This document shows, one piece after another, positions 63,126 to 64,000 of a stretch of 64,000 nt of DNA (positions are counted from its first letter, which is position 1; each line of letters starts with the position of its first letter). The stretch lies in assembly GCF_000430505.1 (NCBI RefSeq), contig NZ_AUMD01000011.1, positions 186,001 to 250,000 on the forward strand. The letters run 5' to 3'. Both the position numbers and the translations under genes were made by a program. The notes below the pieces were generated by a model. The model was not told the DNA's origin and made no database searches. It worked only from the letters and a program-made list of their open reading frames with translations. Origin of the DNA: Eisenibacter elegans DSM 3317 (GTDB taxonomy: Bacteria > Bacteroidota > Bacteroidia > Cytophagales > Microscillaceae).

Positions 63126-63443
63126 CCCAAAAACGCGGCTACTTTGCTACGTATTCATTCAAAATCATACGTCGACAGACTACAGGCATACAAGTATAAT
63201 ACAGTTTCAATTAGCCCAAAAGACTTTGAAATCAGTTGAATACACAAGAAAACACAAGATTTTGGTACACAAGTAAGTGCCAAAGTACTCCTCTCAAACC
63301 TCGACTTATACGATATTGGGGTACTTAGGTACATCTACCCTCTGGCTATCATACTTACTTTCAGGGACACAAGGGGATATACCATCGTTTGATAAGAAGG
63401 GCAATCCCCTTTGCGACACCACAAATTATAGCGTTGATATTCT
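63126..63443. other. Intergenic region, nothing recognised
   Basis: 318 bases between dnaE and the LRR gene. A/T-rich, no reading frame of note, no clear hairpin or repeat. Confidence 0.5.
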
Positions 63444-64000
63444 ATGAGTACTTTCAACAATACGGTATACCTACTTTGTAGCATTTTATTATTGCTCAGT
63501 GTAGAGGTATGGGCGCAAGAGCAACAAAGCGCACGGGCTACCACATCCCCATTTGCCGGCACTTACACTACTTCTTTGGAGGATGCGCTGCTCCACCCCA
63601 AGCAAATCAAGCACTTAGACCTTAGCGAGCTGCGGCTCAAGACTTTGCCCAACCAAATAGCAACGCTTGAAGCCTTAGAAGTGTTGGATTTGTATGGCAA
63701 TGAGTTGAGCCAATTGCCTGAAGCCATTGCCCAACTCAGCCAACTGCGTGAAATCAACTTGAGCAATAACCCTCACTTGGATATGGCACAGGCTTTTATT
63801 GTGTTGGGGAAAATCCCCTCCCTCAAAAAAGTACACCTAGCCAATAACCAACTCCAAACACTACCCGAAGAGATTGCGCTCTTGGCGAGCCTCGAAACCT
63901 TGGATTTGTACCAAAATACGCTCGAATCTCTTCCTAAAGCGCTTTTCCGACTGCCAATGCTCGAAGAGTTGTACTTGCAATCCAATATGCTCCAACAACT
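63444..64000 (+). CDS. Exported leucine-rich-repeat protein, truncated by window edge
   Basis: 185 complete codons in frame to the window end. Signal peptide about 1-24 (MSTFNNTVYLLCSILLLLS... ending VWAQ). A short spacer follows, then leucine-rich repeats with the 23-residue bacterial pattern: LKTLPNQIATLEALEVLDL, YGNELSQLPEAIAQLSQLRE, KVHLANNQLQTLPEEIALL and LDLYQNTLESLPKALFRL. LRR proteins of this type bind proteins or glycans; here probably on the cell surface or in the periplasm. No other domain is visible before the edge. ATG at 63444. Confidence 0.85.
   Translation, partial: MSTFNNTVYLLCSILLLLSVEVWAQEQQSARATTSPFAGTYTTSLEDALLHPKQIKHLDLSELRLKTLPNQIATLEALEVLDLYGNELSQLPEAIAQLSQLREINLSNNPHLDMAQAFIVLGKIPSLKKVHLANNQLQTLPEEIALLASLETLDLYQNTLESLPKALFRLPMLEELYLQSNMLQQ

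Overview
This window reads as a stretch of the main chromosome of a Bacteroidota bacterium, most likely a Cytophagales-type gliding/aquatic lineage. The evidence is gene content and promoters. Phylum-typical families include a TonB-dependent receptor, a PUR/DUF3276 protein, DUF58/MoxR, DUF349, DUF2795, DUF4286, DUF3667, archaeal/eukaryote-type ProRS, a DnaE with a fused proofreading exonuclease, and a propeller/Y_Y_Y sensor. Several start regions carry the Bacteroidota promoter pattern (TTTG, then about 19-22 bases, then TAnnTTTG). Base composition is moderate and even, with no obvious foreign island, phage, complete insertion sequence or CRISPR array.

Layout. 1-6.6 kb: the 3' part of a TonB receptor, an HSL-type esterase, a PUR protein, an RlpA/SPOR protein, a DUF58 protein and a polysaccharide deacetylase. 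5.7-10 kb (minus): PcrA/UvrD helicase, an unknown protein and the deacetylase. 10.3-20.3 kb (mostly plus): GuaB, a membrane GAF-PP2C phosphatase, TrmB (minus), MoxR, a CtlX-like hydrolase with an extra C-terminal domain, a UPF1-like helicase and a 2OG-Fe(II) oxygenase. 20.4-24 kb (minus): a short sugar transferase, a TerB-like protein, a cyclase-family hydrolase and EttA. 24-32.5 kb: DUF349 and DUF2795 proteins, then a minus-strand block with a frameshifted DUF3667 gene, an AAA ATPase, and a four-gene run of DUF3108, aminopeptidase, class V aminotransferase and GDPD. 32.6-37.2 kb: a family 9 glycosyltransferase, tRNA-Val(GAC), PolA and DUF4286. 37.9-39.7 kb: a di-heme peroxidase with an imelysin-like N-terminus. 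39.8-47 kb (minus): a six-gene run miaB, secreted protein, sigma-54 activator, lptE, TPR protein, secG. 47.5-58.6 kb: a decayed WG-repeat gene, aconitase, folA, a KdsC-like HAD enzyme, proS, a propeller-PP2C sensor and a membrane protein. 58.9-64 kb: dnaE and the 5' part of a leucine-rich-repeat protein.

How it fits together. Most genes are housekeeping: replication and repair (polA, pcrA, dnaE), translation (proS, ettA, trmB, miaB, tRNA-Val), nucleotide and folate synthesis (guaB, folA), the TCA cycle (acn), and envelope building (lptE, secG, RlpA, glycosyltransferases). Two PP2C/SpoIIE phosphatases and a sigma-54 activator give the regulatory content.

The most unusual signals are: (1) two genes split by single-base frameshifts at homopolymers, one at a perfect T_TTT_TTA slippery heptamer in the correct frame; (2) four copies of a small non-coding element with about 18-bp terminal inverted repeats, one carrying a second repeat family inside it; (3) -7 promoter boxes only 3-4 bases before the start codons of folA and a phosphatase gene, implying leaderless mRNAs; (4) several domain fusions (DnaE-exonuclease, CtlX plus an unknown domain, imelysin-like plus peroxidase, propeller plus PP2C).
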